In this document: piece by piece, positions 42,234-50,918 of the stretch
Layout: the number at the start of each line of letters is the position of its first letter
How positions within the stretch are numbered: the stretch's first letter is position 1
DNA from: Candidatus Allofournierella pullicola
Lineage (GTDB): Bacteria > Bacillota > Clostridia > Oscillospirales > Ruminococcaceae
NCBI GenBank assembly: GCA_019114225.1
Contig: DXFW01000012.1
Location: 62,001 to 126,000, forward strand
DNA length: 64,000 nt
Direction of reading: 5' to 3'
Translations under genes and position numbers: made by a program
Notes under the pieces: model-generated
Told to the model about the DNA's origin: nothing
The model's input: the letters and a program-made list of their open reading frames with translations, nothing else
Database searches by the model: none

Positions 42234-44024
42234 ATGCCTCAGAACAGACGCAAGTCCCGCGGCGGTTCGGCGCCGCTCACCCCGAAGCAGAAACAGGCAG
42301 CCATTGTGCTGGCGATCTGTGCTTTGGTGCTGATCATCACCATTGCGGTGGTGAGCGTCGTCGTCTCCAAAGCCGGCGGCGGAGAACCCCAGTCCGGCAG
42401 CAGCAGCCAGTCTTCTTCCACCAGCCAGGTGGTAAACAATGGCTTCGACGCCAGCAAGTATGGTGAAGCGGTTCTTGGCACCACCGATGACGCCGGCAAG
42501 TCGTATATCGACGAGACCATCTTTGTGGGCGACTCCAACACCTACCGTTACTTCCAGTATGGCATGTTGGATCTGGATCAGGTGGTGGCTGTGGAAGGCC
42601 TGGGCATTCAGAACTTCACCACCGATAAATCCATCTATTTCAAAGGCGACGACAACGGCTACTCCATCCCCGACGCCCTGGCCAAAATGAAGCCCCGGCG
42701 TGTTATCGTGATGATGGGCACCAACAACGCCGACGGCACCATGAGCGCCTCTGATTTTGCCTCCAACTACCGTACCGCTGTGGAGGCCATCAAGACGGCT
42801 TACCCCTACACGGATATCATTATCGCCGCCGTTCCGCCCATCCCGGAGGATCACGGCAGTTATCCCAGCATGAGCATGGACACGATCAACCAGTTCAATG
42901 AAGCGCTGGCTCAGATGTGTGCCGACAATGGCTACAAGTTCCTGAACATCAGCGAAGTGCTGGTGGGGGATAACGGCTACGGCAAGTCCCAGTATTTCCT
43001 GTCCGGCGACATCCATCTGAAGAAGGACGCGCTGACCGCCATCATGGAATATGCCCGCACCCATGCCTACCTGGGCACGGAGGACCGCCGCCCGGATACG
43101 GATAACATCCCCGAACGCCGCAAGACCGGTTCTACCGGCACTGTGACCGCAACCCCCACGCCGAATCCGGAAACCGAGAAGACCTATACCGCTCAGTACA
43201 ATGTGGACAAGAACGTGGGCGGCACCCTGACCAGCGGTGACGAGAAAGGCAAGACCAGCCTGAGCTTTAAGGATCTGACCAGCAAGAGCAGCGTCTCGGT
43301 GACCGCTGTTCCTGCGGAAGGATACGAGTTCATCAAGTGGAGCGACGGCAACACCAATGCCACCCGCACCGACAAGGACTTCAAGCAGAACGTCAATGTA
43401 ACAGCCATGTTCGGCGCAAAGCTTGTGGTCACCATCGAACAGGGAAGCTCCGGCACCGCCAAAGTTGGCGACAGCGTACGGTTCAGTGCCGCTGTGAGCG
43501 ATAAGAGCATTGACAAGGATACCATGGTGGTCTGGACCCTGGATGGCGTGCAGCAGCGCGTCGGTTACAGCTGGTACTTTAACCCCACCAAAGAGGGCAC
43601 CTATTCCATCAAGGCCAGCGTCACCGTGAACGGGAAGACCGCTTCCGCAGAGTACAAGCTGACTGTGACGGCAGGGGCCACTCCTGCGCCCACTCCTTCT
43701 CCGTCGCCCGTGCCCACTCCCTCGCCCTCTCCGGTCCCGACTCCTGCTATCAGTGACCTGCCTAGCTCCTATACGGTCACGACCAATTCGTCTCTTCAGT
43801 TGAAGGTTTCTCTTGCTAATGGCGATCCCAACAAGGTGAAATGGACGATCAACGCTGGCGATACAAACGCTACCTTGAGCACTGCCGTTGGCATTTCTAC
43901 AAACTTCAATGCTCCTGCGGCTGGAACAGCCACTGTGACCGTATCTGTCGAAGGCGGCAACACTCTGACCACTACGATCACAGTCACTGCCCCCGCTACC
44001 GAGGAAAATCCGCCTCAGCAATAA
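42234..44024 (+). CDS. Membrane-anchored SGNH/GDSL hydrolase with C-terminal repeat and Ig-like domains
   Basis: A 596-residue surface enzyme. A basic N-terminus and one membrane helix (about 21-45) lead to a Ser-rich stem. The SGNH domain has GDSN (Ser101), GLGI (Gly near 124), GTNN (162-165) and DIH (259-261). After about residue 300 come a B-repeat-like domain (EGYEFIKWSDGN), a PKD/Ig-like domain (WTLDGVQQ), the Pro/Ser linker and a Big2-type domain. The hydrolase may remove acyl or acetyl groups from the envelope. The last 95 codons use clearly different, less GC-rich codons than the rest, suggesting a later addition. Confidence 0.85.
   Translation: MPQNRRKSRGGSAPLTPKQKQAAIVLAICALVLIITIAVVSVVVSKAGGGEPQSGSSSQSSSTSQVVNNGFDASKYGEAVLGTTDDAGKSYIDETIFVGDSNTYRYFQYGMLDLDQVVAVEGLGIQNFTTDKSIYFKGDDNGYSIPDALAKMKPRRVIVMMGTNNADGTMSASDFASNYRTAVEAIKTAYPYTDIIIAAVPPIPEDHGSYPSMSMDTINQFNEALAQMCADNGYKFLNISEVLVGDNGYGKSQYFLSGDIHLKKDALTAIMEYARTHAYLGTEDRRPDTDNIPERRKTGSTGTVTATPTPNPETEKTYTAQYNVDKNVGGTLTSGDEKGKTSLSFKDLTSKSSVSVTAVPAEGYEFIKWSDGNTNATRTDKDFKQNVNVTAMFGAKLVVTIEQGSSGTAKVGDSVRFSAAVSDKSIDKDTMVVWTLDGVQQRVGYSWYFNPTKEGTYSIKASVTVNGKTASAEYKLTVTAGATPAPTPSPSPVPTPSPSPVPTPAISDLPSSYTVTTNSSLQLKVSLANGDPNKVKWTINAGDTNATLSTAVGISTNFNAPAAGTATVTVSVEGGNTLTTTITVTAPATEENPPQQ
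43690..43746 (+). repeat. Tandem Pro-Ser-Pro linker repeat inside the SGNH gene
   Basis: Two copies of TPSPSPVP in tandem, encoded by near-identical units, joining the PKD-like and Big2-like domains. Such linkers space surface domains and can vary in copy number. Confidence 0.75.
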
Positions 44025-44041
44025 CATCGACCCGGCAATAC

Positions 44042-44071
44042 GGCCGCCCTGCCCGGCAGGGCGGCCTTTTT
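44042..44071 (+). terminator. Terminator after the SGNH gene
   Basis: A 12-base inverted repeat (44042-44053 with 44055-44066) with a T5 tail. Confidence 0.85.
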
Positions 44072-44101
44072 ACGAAATAAAACGGCAAGGAGAAAAGCAC
44101 C

Positions 44102-45064
44102 ATGAAACTTTCCGTCCTCGGCTGCGGCCGATGGGGCACCTTTCTGGCCTCCTATCACTGTGCAAAAAACGAAGTTCTGCTGTGGGGACGCCCCGGCTCC
44201 CGCGGGCTCGCCCAGTTGCGTGCCGAGCGCAGAAATGAATACCAGACACTGCCGGAATCGCTTCTTTTAGGCGATGATCTTGCCGCCGCGCTCGCTTTTG
44301 GACCGGTGGTGGTCATTTCCATCAGTGCCCAGCAGCTGCGTCAGCTTGCGGCGCAGATCCAGCAGTTCGATGTGAAGGGGAAAACCTTTATACTCTGCAT
44401 GAAAGGTATTGAAGTTGCCAGTGGCAAACGGCTGACCCAGGTATTCCGTGAGGAAGTCGCCCAGCCGGTGGGTCTTGCTGTGTGGGTCGGCCCGGGCCAT
44501 GTTCAGGACTTTTCCGCAGGCGTGCCCAACTGCATGGTAGTGGACTCGGACGACCCCGCCACCACCGATTTTATCGTGGACAATCTTAGCAGCGATCTCA
44601 TCCGGCTGTATAAAGGGCGTGATCTGATCGGCACTGAAGTGGGGGCTGCCGCGAAAAACGTCATCGGAATTGCTGCCGGCATGCTGGACGGCGCAGGCTA
44701 CACCAGCCTGAAAGGCGCGCTGATGGCCCGTGGCGCCCGGGAGATCGCCCGCCTTATCCGTGCCATGGGCGGCAACGAACTTTCCGCCTATGGCCTGTGC
44801 CATCTGGGCGATTACCAGGCGACCTTGTTCTCCGCCCACAGCCACAACCGCCAGTTTGGCGAGAGCTTTATCAAAGGCGAGCCCTTTGACCGCTTGGCCG
44901 AAGGCGCCTCCACGGTGCAGGCACTGGTGCGCTTGGGCGATGAATACAATGTGGATCTGCCCATCTGTCAAACAGTGAACGACCTGCTGTACAACGGCCT
45001 TTCTGCCAATGAGGTGCTTCCGCGATTGTTCAGCCGCTCGGTGAAGGGCGAATTCGATTACTGA
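44102..45064 (+). CDS. gpsA: Glycerol-3-phosphate dehydrogenase [NAD(P)+], divergent
   Basis: A 320-residue enzyme making sn-glycerol 3-phosphate for phospholipids. AAGGAGA precedes ATG 44102. The dinucleotide site is VLGCGRWGTFLA (canonical GxGxxG). EVGAAAKNVIGIAAGM places catalytic Lys185. GYTSLKGALMARGAREI and the SAHSHNRQFG segment match the family. The N-terminal third is more divergent than usual (no N-x-R-x-Y block as normally seen), so substrate scope could differ; still the best call is GpsA. Confidence 0.83.
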   Translation: MKLSVLGCGRWGTFLASYHCAKNEVLLWGRPGSRGLAQLRAERRNEYQTLPESLLLGDDLAAALAFGPVVVISISAQQLRQLAAQIQQFDVKGKTFILCMKGIEVASGKRLTQVFREEVAQPVGLAVWVGPGHVQDFSAGVPNCMVVDSDDPATTDFIVDNLSSDLIRLYKGRDLIGTEVGAAAKNVIGIAAGMLDGAGYTSLKGALMARGAREIARLIRAMGGNELSAYGLCHLGDYQATLFSAHSHNRQFGESFIKGEPFDRLAEGASTVQALVRLGDEYNVDLPICQTVNDLLYNGLSANEVLPRLFSRSVKGEFDY

Positions 45065-45133
45065 GCGCACTGCCCGCCCCGCGCACACCTTATGGTGCTG
45101 ACGCATACATTGGGGCAAGGGAGGCGTTCAACA

Positions 45134-45514
45134 ATGACTGATACAAGCAAATGTCTGCGCGCGTATGCCGTGGGTGACGAAGATGTGATCAACGGCAGCG
45201 TGGAAAATTACGACTTTGACTGGGGCGACCCGGTAACCACGCCGGACTGCAGGTGCCGTCAGGGCTGTGGCTGCGGCGGCTGTTCCTGCCGCTGCCGGAA
45301 CTCCTGCGGCTGTGGGTGCCAAAACAACTGCGGCTGCCAGAACCGGTGCGGCTGCGGAAATTGCTGCAGATGTGAAAACAACTGTGGCTGCGAGGAGATC
45401 GGCAGCTGCGAACCGGAGCCCGAGCCCGACCCCGACCCCGTGGAATGTCCCAGCCACTGCGGCTGTGGGAACACGGCGTCAGAAGAAACCAATTATCCCA
45501 TCATTGACCTGTAA
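45134..45514 (+). CDS. Cysteine-rich small protein, function unknown
   Basis: A 126-residue protein with 24 cysteines. ATG 45134 has GGGAGG ten bases upstream; 45092 is an alternative start without such a site. The first 40 residues are ordinary and acidic (DEDVINGSVENYDFDWGD). Residues about 40-87 hold tight GCGC and NNCGC repeats, next an acidic Pro linker (EPEPEPDPDPVE), and a CPSHCGC end. No signal peptide is seen. Options are a metal-binding or spore-coat protein, or a modified peptide precursor; none has direct support. I saw no maturase gene beside it. Confidence 0.8.
   Translation: MTDTSKCLRAYAVGDEDVINGSVENYDFDWGDPVTTPDCRCRQGCGCGGCSCRCRNSCGCGCQNNCGCQNRCGCGNCCRCENNCGCEEIGSCEPEPEPDPDPVECPSHCGCGNTASEETNYPIIDL
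45249..45393 (+). repeat. Gly-Cys rich repeat region
   Basis: Short imperfect repeats of TGCGGCTG-type codons encode CGC, NNCGC and NRCGC units inside the cysteine-rich protein. Confidence 0.7.
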
Positions 45515-45515
45515 G

Positions 45516-45561
45516 CACAGCGGCACCCGGACGGCGTTTTGCCCGTCCGGGTGCCGCTGTG
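45516..45561 (+). terminator. Long hairpin after the cysteine-rich gene
   Basis: A perfect 19-bp stem (45516-45534 with 45543-45561) begins right after the stop. The T run lies in the loop, not after it, so it is not a canonical terminator; it may protect the 3' end or work in another way. Confidence 0.55.
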
Positions 45562-45579
45562 TATGACGGGCAGCTTCCC

Positions 45580-45608
45580 TTGACGAACGGCACGGAATAA
45601 GCGATAAT
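45580..45608 (+). promoter_or_regulatory. Promoter of the yjjG-like gene and ABC-F operon
   Basis: -35 TTGACG (45580-45585), 17 bases, -10 GATAAT (45603-45608). Confidence 0.65.
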
Positions 45609-45668
45609 AGACAAGGTGAACGCCGCGCGGAAGGCGGCGAAGGAAATCAAAAGGGAGAGATTGGACTC

Positions 45669-46418
45669 ATGGCATATTATCATTGCCTTTTGCTGGATGT
45701 GGACGGCACCCTGATGGATTTTGGCGCCGCCGAGCACAAGGCTTTTCTGGAGACGATGAGCGAGTTTGGACTGCCCGCCACACAGGAAGTAGAGGAGACC
45801 TATCACACCATCAACAAAGGGCTTTGGGCTGCCCTGGAAAAAGGCCAGATCAAGCGGGAGCGGCTGGTGGTCCGCCGTTTTGAAGAGCTTCTCGCCGCGC
45901 TGGGAAGCACCGGTGACGCCGCGGTAATGAACACCTTTTATCTGAACCGCCTGAGCGAACATGCCGATCTTATCCCCGGCGCGCTGGAAGCGGTGAAAGA
46001 ACTGGCAGAAGTGGCTACTTTGGCGGTGGTCACCAACGGCGTGGAACATGTGCAGGAAAAGCGCTTGAAGGAGTCCGGCCTGGGCGAATACATGGACGAT
46101 GTGTTCATCTCGGAGCGGCTCGGCGTGGAGAAACCCAATCGCCGCTTTTTTGAAATCGCCCTGCGGACGCTTGGCATTGAAAACAAAAGCAAGGTGCTGG
46201 TGGTGGGAGACAGCCTCACCGCCGACGTGAAAGGCGGCCAGAATGCGGGGCTGGATACCTGCTGGACCAACTGGAACGGGGCCGAAGCCCCCGCGGAAAA
46301 CGGGCCGACCCGCACAGTCCGCACCTGGGAAGAGCTCTTGGAAATCGTAATGGAGCCGGACGAACTGGAAAACGTAGGCCAGACCCGGCGCAAACATCAG
46401 TTTGAGCAGGGCGGCTGA
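45669..46418 (+). CDS. YjjG-family HAD hydrolase (noncanonical pyrimidine nucleotidase-like)
   Basis: A 249-residue phosphatase: motif I LLDVDGTLMDF, cap segment INKGLWAALEKGQIKRERL (typical YjjG), motif II VVTNGV, lysine at LGVEKPNRRFF, motif IV VVGDSLTADV. E. coli YjjG removes unusual pyrimidine nucleotides. AAAGGGAGAG precedes the start. It is 29 bases before the ABC-F gene and probably co-transcribed. A C-terminal tail (about 25 residues) past the HAD fold is extra. Confidence 0.87.
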   Translation: MAYYHCLLLDVDGTLMDFGAAEHKAFLETMSEFGLPATQEVEETYHTINKGLWAALEKGQIKRERLVVRRFEELLAALGSTGDAAVMNTFYLNRLSEHADLIPGALEAVKELAEVATLAVVTNGVEHVQEKRLKESGLGEYMDDVFISERLGVEKPNRRFFEIALRTLGIENKSKVLVVGDSLTADVKGGQNAGLDTCWTNWNGAEAPAENGPTRTVRTWEELLEIVMEPDELENVGQTRRKHQFEQGG

Positions 46419-46447
46419 GACTGCCCTTGCCAAGAAACGGAACGATC

Positions 46448-48340
46448 ATGGTATTATCCTTACAAAACATTGGTAAAAGCTTTGGTGAGATGGTGGTCCT
46501 TCAGGGGATCGACGCCACCGTGGAGCAGGGGGAACGCATTGGCATCGTGGGCGAAAACGGCGCCGGCAAGACTACCCTGCTGAAGATCCTCTGCGGCGAG
46601 TATCAGCCCGACGAGGGGGAAATGCAGCTTACCCGGGGCGTGACGCTGGGGTATCTGGAGCAGAACAGCAAGCTCGACCCGCAGCAGGACGTTTACGGTG
46701 AAATGCGCAATGCCTTTGCCCCCGTGCTTGACGCCATGAACCGCATGCACCTGCTGGAAAAGAAGCTGGAAAAAGATCCCCACGACCAGGAGATCCTGGC
46801 GGAGCACGCAAGGCTTTCGGCGGTCATCGACGCTGCCGACGGCTACAACATGGATGTGAACATCAAAAAGGTGCTCAGCGGCATGGGGTTTGGGCCTGAG
46901 ACCTATCAAAAAAGCGTTGCGGTGCTCTCCGGCGGCGAGCACACCCGTCTTTGCCTTGCACGGCTGCTGCTTCAGCGCCCGGATGTGCTGATCCTGGACG
47001 AGCCCACCAACCATCTGGACTTCATCACCATGGAATGGCTGGAAGGGTACCTCAAAAGCTATTCCGGGGCGGTGCTGGTGGTCAGCCACGACCGCTATTT
47101 CCTGGATGAGGTCTGCACCCGTATCTGGGAAGTGGAGGGCCACGGCCTGACCAGCTACAAGGGAAATTACTCCGCCTTCTTGCCTCAAAAAGAGGCGGCG
47201 GTCGCCCTGCAGCAAAAACAGCACGACGCGGATGTGGCCAAAGCTCAAAAGCTGGAAGACTACATTGCCCGCAATCTGGTGCGCGCTTCCACCACCAAAA
47301 TGGCTCAGAGCCGCCGCAAGCAGCTGGAAAAGCTGGAGATCACCGAGAAGCCTTCCAGCGGGCCGCAGCAGCTGAAATTCCGCTTTGAGTTCGATGTTAC
47401 GCCTTACAATGAACTGCTCACCCTCAAGAACCTCTGCGTGAAGATCGAGGGCCGCACGTTGCTGGAGCCTTTTGACTTGCAGGTGCTGCGCGGGGAGCGG
47501 CTGGTCATTGCCGGTCCCAACGGCGCGGGCAAATCCACCCTTATGCAGGTGCTGGCAGGGCGGCGCAAGCCCAGCGGGGGAATGGTGCGCCTCGGCGCAG
47601 GCGCAAAGGCCAGCGTGTTCGAACAGCAGCAGCTTCGCCGCGCGGGCCGCGTCATCGACGCGATTTGGGACAAATGGCCTCGCATGACCGAGCTGGAAGT
47701 GCGCAGCCACCTTGCACGGTTCGGGTTTAAAGGCGAGGATGTGTTCAAACCCTGCAGCGCTCTGTCCGGCGGCGAACTTGCCCGTCTGCGCCTTTCCGAG
47801 ATCGTTCTGGAACGGCCCAATCTTCTGTTTATGGACGAGCCGACGAACCATTTGGACATCTATACCCGCGACAGCCTGACAGAGGCCCTGTCGGCCTACG
47901 AAGGCACGCTGCTGCTCATCACCCATGACCGTTATCTGATGAACAGCCTGGCCTGCCCCATCCTTTACATCGAAAACGGCAGGGCGACCCTGTATGAAAG
48001 CTACGAAAAAATGATGGGCCGCGGACAGGCGGCACCCGAGCCGGCCCCCGCCGCTCAAAACTCCACCGGCGGCAAAGCTTCCTACGGAAAGGAACAGCGC
48101 CGCCGCCGTGCGGAACTGCGGGCACGCATTAAAGCTGTGGAGGATGAGATCGAGGCCATCGGGGCGCGGGTGGTGGAACTGGAAAACTCCATCAACGACC
48201 CCGAGGTGCTGCGAGACCACATTCTGCTGCGGGATACCTGCGACGAACTGGAGGATACCCGATTCCATCAGCAGGAACTCTTCGACGAGTGGGAAAAGCT
48301 CCTGGAAGAACAGGAGCAGTACGAGCAGGAAGAGGAATAA
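46448..48340 (+). CDS. ABC-F family ATPase (Uup/YfmR-like)
   Basis: A 630-residue cytoplasmic translation factor with two ATPase domains and no membrane part. Domain 1: GENGAGKTT, LSGGEHTRLCLARLL, LDEPTNHLD. An interdomain linker about residues 245-305 (RASTTKMAQSRRKQLEKLE) is the P-site-tRNA interaction motif. Domain 2: GPNGAGKST, LSGGELARLRL, MDEPTNHLD. A coiled coil fills the last 80 residues. The start MVLSLQNIGKSFGEM fits family alignments; its ribosome site is weak. A housekeeping role in ribosome unjamming is more likely than drug resistance, but this is inference. Confidence 0.92.
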   Translation: MVLSLQNIGKSFGEMVVLQGIDATVEQGERIGIVGENGAGKTTLLKILCGEYQPDEGEMQLTRGVTLGYLEQNSKLDPQQDVYGEMRNAFAPVLDAMNRMHLLEKKLEKDPHDQEILAEHARLSAVIDAADGYNMDVNIKKVLSGMGFGPETYQKSVAVLSGGEHTRLCLARLLLQRPDVLILDEPTNHLDFITMEWLEGYLKSYSGAVLVVSHDRYFLDEVCTRIWEVEGHGLTSYKGNYSAFLPQKEAAVALQQKQHDADVAKAQKLEDYIARNLVRASTTKMAQSRRKQLEKLEITEKPSSGPQQLKFRFEFDVTPYNELLTLKNLCVKIEGRTLLEPFDLQVLRGERLVIAGPNGAGKSTLMQVLAGRRKPSGGMVRLGAGAKASVFEQQQLRRAGRVIDAIWDKWPRMTELEVRSHLARFGFKGEDVFKPCSALSGGELARLRLSEIVLERPNLLFMDEPTNHLDIYTRDSLTEALSAYEGTLLLITHDRYLMNSLACPILYIENGRATLYESYEKMMGRGQAAPEPAPAAQNSTGGKASYGKEQRRRRAELRARIKAVEDEIEAIGARVVELENSINDPEVLRDHILLRDTCDELEDTRFHQQELFDEWEKLLEEQEQYEQEEE

Positions 48341-48345
48341 AAAGC

Positions 48346-48387
48346 AAAATCCCCTGACAAGCAATATCACTTGTCAGGGGATTTTTT
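48346..48387. terminator. Bidirectional terminator between ABC-F and sensor kinase genes
   Basis: A perfect 16-bp stem (48346-48361 with 48370-48385), 8-base loop, A run left, T run right. Confidence 0.9.
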
Positions 48388-48399
48388 CGGTTGTTTGCT

Positions 48400-50070
48400 T
48401 CAGAAGGACGCGTTTTTGGGGAAGATGATCCGCACGGTGGTGCCTTTGTCCGGTGCGCTTTCCAGTTCCACCTGCGCGTGGTGGAAGGCGGCTCCGTGTT
48501 TGACGATGGAAAGGCCAAGGCCCGTTCCGCCGATTTCCTTGGAGTGACTTTTGTCCACGCGATAGAACCGTTCAAACACTCTGCTGTGATGTTCCGGGGC
48601 AATGCCAATTCCGGTATCTGCCACTTCCAGCGTGACGTGGGAAGGGTCCGTCCGCACAGTCACAGTCACGCTGCCGCCGGGGCGGTTGTACTTCACCGCA
48701 TTCTCGCACAGGTTATACACCATTTCATCCAGGATGGCGGGCACTGCATGAATGACCGCCTCCTCACCTTCAAGGCGCAGGGTAACGTCGGCAGCGTCGG
48801 CCGCGCTTTCCAGCAGGCCAAGGTTGCGGGCAGCGCATTCCTTCAGCTGCACGGGCACCGGCGTATCGTGGATGTTGTTCTCGTCCAGCTGAGAGATACG
48901 GATGATGTCCCGCACCAACTGGATGAGGCGCTGGCTCTCGTCGTAGATTTTGCCGGCAAAATGGGGCACGTCCGCCGGAGCGATCATGCCGCTTTTCATG
49001 ATTTCTGCGATACCGGCAATGGAAGTCAGAGGGGTTTTGAGCTCATGGGACACATTGGCGCTGAACTCCCGGCGCAGGCCCTCACGTTCCTGCTGCTCGG
49101 TCACATCCAGCAGAACAAGCACAATGCCGGTGAGCGTGCTTTCCTGATACACAGGGTTTGCGAACAACTGGCAAATGCGCCCGTGAAGGGGAACAAGGCT
49201 CTCCACATGTTCGCCCTCTTGAGCGCCATGCAGGCTCTCAAGAAAATCCGGTTCGTCGGTCAGCTCGCGGATGTTGTGCCCGTCCAGCGGCTTTTCCGGC
49301 TGCAGCAATCGGGTGGCGCTGGAGTTATAAGAGAGCACCAGCCCGTCGGCGTCCAGAACAAGAAAACCTTCCCGCATGTTGTCGGTGATGGCGGTAAACT
49401 GGCGCTTTTGTGCCTGCAGCTGCTGGATCTGCTCGCGAATCCGACGGTTCTGGTGGTGCAGGCGGCGCAAGAGCGGCTTAAGCTCATCATAGGGGGCCTG
49501 GTTCACCTGAGGATGTTCCAGGTCGATTTCATTGAGGGGCCGCGTGAGCCGATGGCTCAGTTTATAGGCGATGGTCACCGCGACCAGGGCGGCAAAAATC
49601 AAAACCAAAAGCAGGGAAGGGGTGAGGCTTGCCAGCAGCGCCATGCTGGAATACTGAGTGCTGGAGATACGCAGGACCTGGCCGTTATCCAGCAGCATAG
49701 CGCAGTTGATGGTCTTTTTCGCCAGCGTTTCGGAATAACGGCTGCTCTCACCGGTCCCCTCGGCAATGGCCTGGATCACTTCCGGCCGGTCGGCATGGTT
49801 TTCCATCTGAGCCGGATCGGCGTCGCTGTCGAAGAGCACGGTCCCGTCGGTGTCGATGAGGGTCAATCGGTTCTGTCCGTCGCCAAGACGCTCCAGATAG
49901 TCAAGCCCGTCCCGCTCCACATTCGGTGCCAGATATTCCAGCTCATTTCTCAGCTCGTCAGACAGCTGCGTTTCAAAATAGGGGAACAGAATGGCGATGA
50001 ACAGGGCCATACACACCAGCAGCGTGGTCAGTGTGACCGTCATCATCGTTTTGAAAATACGTTTGCTCAT
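48400..50070 (-). CDS. PhoR-like sensor histidine kinase
   Basis: A 556-residue membrane kinase. Helices at about 8-30 and 148-168 flank an extracytoplasmic sensor of 115 residues. A HAMP-like linker (LSHRLTRPLNEIDLE), a PAS domain (about 225-325, DNMREGFLVLDADG), H-box VSHELKTPLTSIAGI (His342), N-box LCENAVKYN and G-box DTGIGI, GTGLGLSIVKH follow. The layout matches Gram-positive PhoR/WalK-type kinases. It overlaps the regulator gene by four bases. The phosphate link is by resemblance; no pst genes are in view. Confidence 0.93.
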   Translation of the reverse strand: MSKRIFKTMMTVTLTTLLVCMALFIAILFPYFETQLSDELRNELEYLAPNVERDGLDYLERLGDGQNRLTLIDTDGTVLFDSDADPAQMENHADRPEVIQAIAEGTGESSRYSETLAKKTINCAMLLDNGQVLRISSTQYSSMALLASLTPSLLLVLIFAALVAVTIAYKLSHRLTRPLNEIDLEHPQVNQAPYDELKPLLRRLHHQNRRIREQIQQLQAQKRQFTAITDNMREGFLVLDADGLVLSYNSSATRLLQPEKPLDGHNIRELTDEPDFLESLHGAQEGEHVESLVPLHGRICQLFANPVYQESTLTGIVLVLLDVTEQQEREGLRREFSANVSHELKTPLTSIAGIAEIMKSGMIAPADVPHFAGKIYDESQRLIQLVRDIIRISQLDENNIHDTPVPVQLKECAARNLGLLESAADAADVTLRLEGEEAVIHAVPAILDEMVYNLCENAVKYNRPGGSVTVTVRTDPSHVTLEVADTGIGIAPEHHSRVFERFYRVDKSHSKEIGGTGLGLSIVKHGAAFHHAQVELESAPDKGTTVRIIFPKNASF

Positions 50071-50750
50071 TGGTCATTCTCCCGAATGCGGTAGCCGGAG
50101 CCACGCACTGTCTCAATGCAGCTTCCGCACTCACCCAGTTTCTGGCGCAGGGTGCGCACATGCACATCCAGCGTGCGGCTCTCGGCGTCGAATGTGTAGC
50201 CCCAGACCTCGCGGAGCAGCTGTTCGCGGGTGAACACGATCCCCGGGGACTGAATGAGCAGGCTCAGCAGTTCAAACTCCTTGTGGGTCAGGGTGACCGG
50301 CTGACCGTTGGCAAGCACCTGGTGCCGGGCGGGGCAGACAGAAAGTCCGCCCGCCTTGTACTCCACCACCTGTTCGCCGGGGGCAGTGCGGCGCAGCAGC
50401 GCATTGACCCGGGCCACCAGTTCCATCATGCCAAAGGGCTTGGGAATGTAATCGTCGGCGCCGCTGTCCAGCCCCAGCACACGATCATATTCGCTGCCTT
50501 TGGCGGTGAGCATGATAACAGGCAGCTTGCGGGTGGCAGGCTCCGCACGCAGCTGTTTCAATATTTCGATCCCATCCTGCTCAGGCAGCATGATGTCCAG
50601 CAAAACAAGATCCGGCGCGGCTTTTGCCATCTGCGCCCAAAACTGACTGGGCAGCCCAAACCCCTGGGCCTCGTGACCCGAGTGATTCAGCGTATACACC
50701 ACCAGCTCGCGAATGCTGTTGTCGTCTTCCAAAACGTAGATCACAGACAT
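50067..50750 (-). CDS. PhoP/PhoB-like response regulator
   Basis: A 227-residue OmpR-family regulator. ATG 50750 follows AGGGAGAG; a longer frame is non-coding. Receiver: LEDD at 7-10, Asp52 in LLDIMLPEQDG, MLTAKGSEYD and PKPFGMMEL. Winged helix: LTHKEFELLSLLIQSPGIVF, then SRTLDVHVRTLRQKLG and VRGSGYRI. Its stop overlaps the kinase start (ATGA). Two TTTTAC boxes 11 bp apart lie upstream of its promoter. Confidence 0.94.
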   Translation of the reverse strand: MSVIYVLEDDNSIRELVVYTLNHSGHEAQGFGLPSQFWAQMAKAAPDLVLLDIMLPEQDGIEILKQLRAEPATRKLPVIMLTAKGSEYDRVLGLDSGADDYIPKPFGMMELVARVNALLRRTAPGEQVVEYKAGGLSVCPARHQVLANGQPVTLTHKEFELLSLLIQSPGIVFTREQLLREVWGYTFDAESRTLDVHVRTLRQKLGECGSCIETVRGSGYRIRENDQ

Positions 50751-50845
50751 GAACGCTCTCCCTTCAAACCGGTCTGCTCCAGGGCCGCGCCCGCTCTCAA
50801 CCGAGCAAAACGGGCCGCAAGGGCAGACGGATATCATCCGTTTCA

Positions 50846-50900
50846 AGTATAAAGCATTTGCGAGGATTTTCCCAGCCCGCAATGTAAAATGTCCGTAAAA
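50846..50900 (-). promoter_or_regulatory. Promoter region of the PhoP-like gene with two 11-bp-spaced boxes
   Basis: On the minus strand TTTTAC occurs at 50900-50895 and 50889-50884, exactly 11 bases apart, and a -10 TATACT lies at 50851-50846 with no good -35. This resembles a Pho box (TTAACA-like repeats) and suggests autoregulation; only two boxes are seen where four would be usual. Confidence 0.4.
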
Positions 50901-50918
50901 AGTGGGCTCCTTCCGGGA

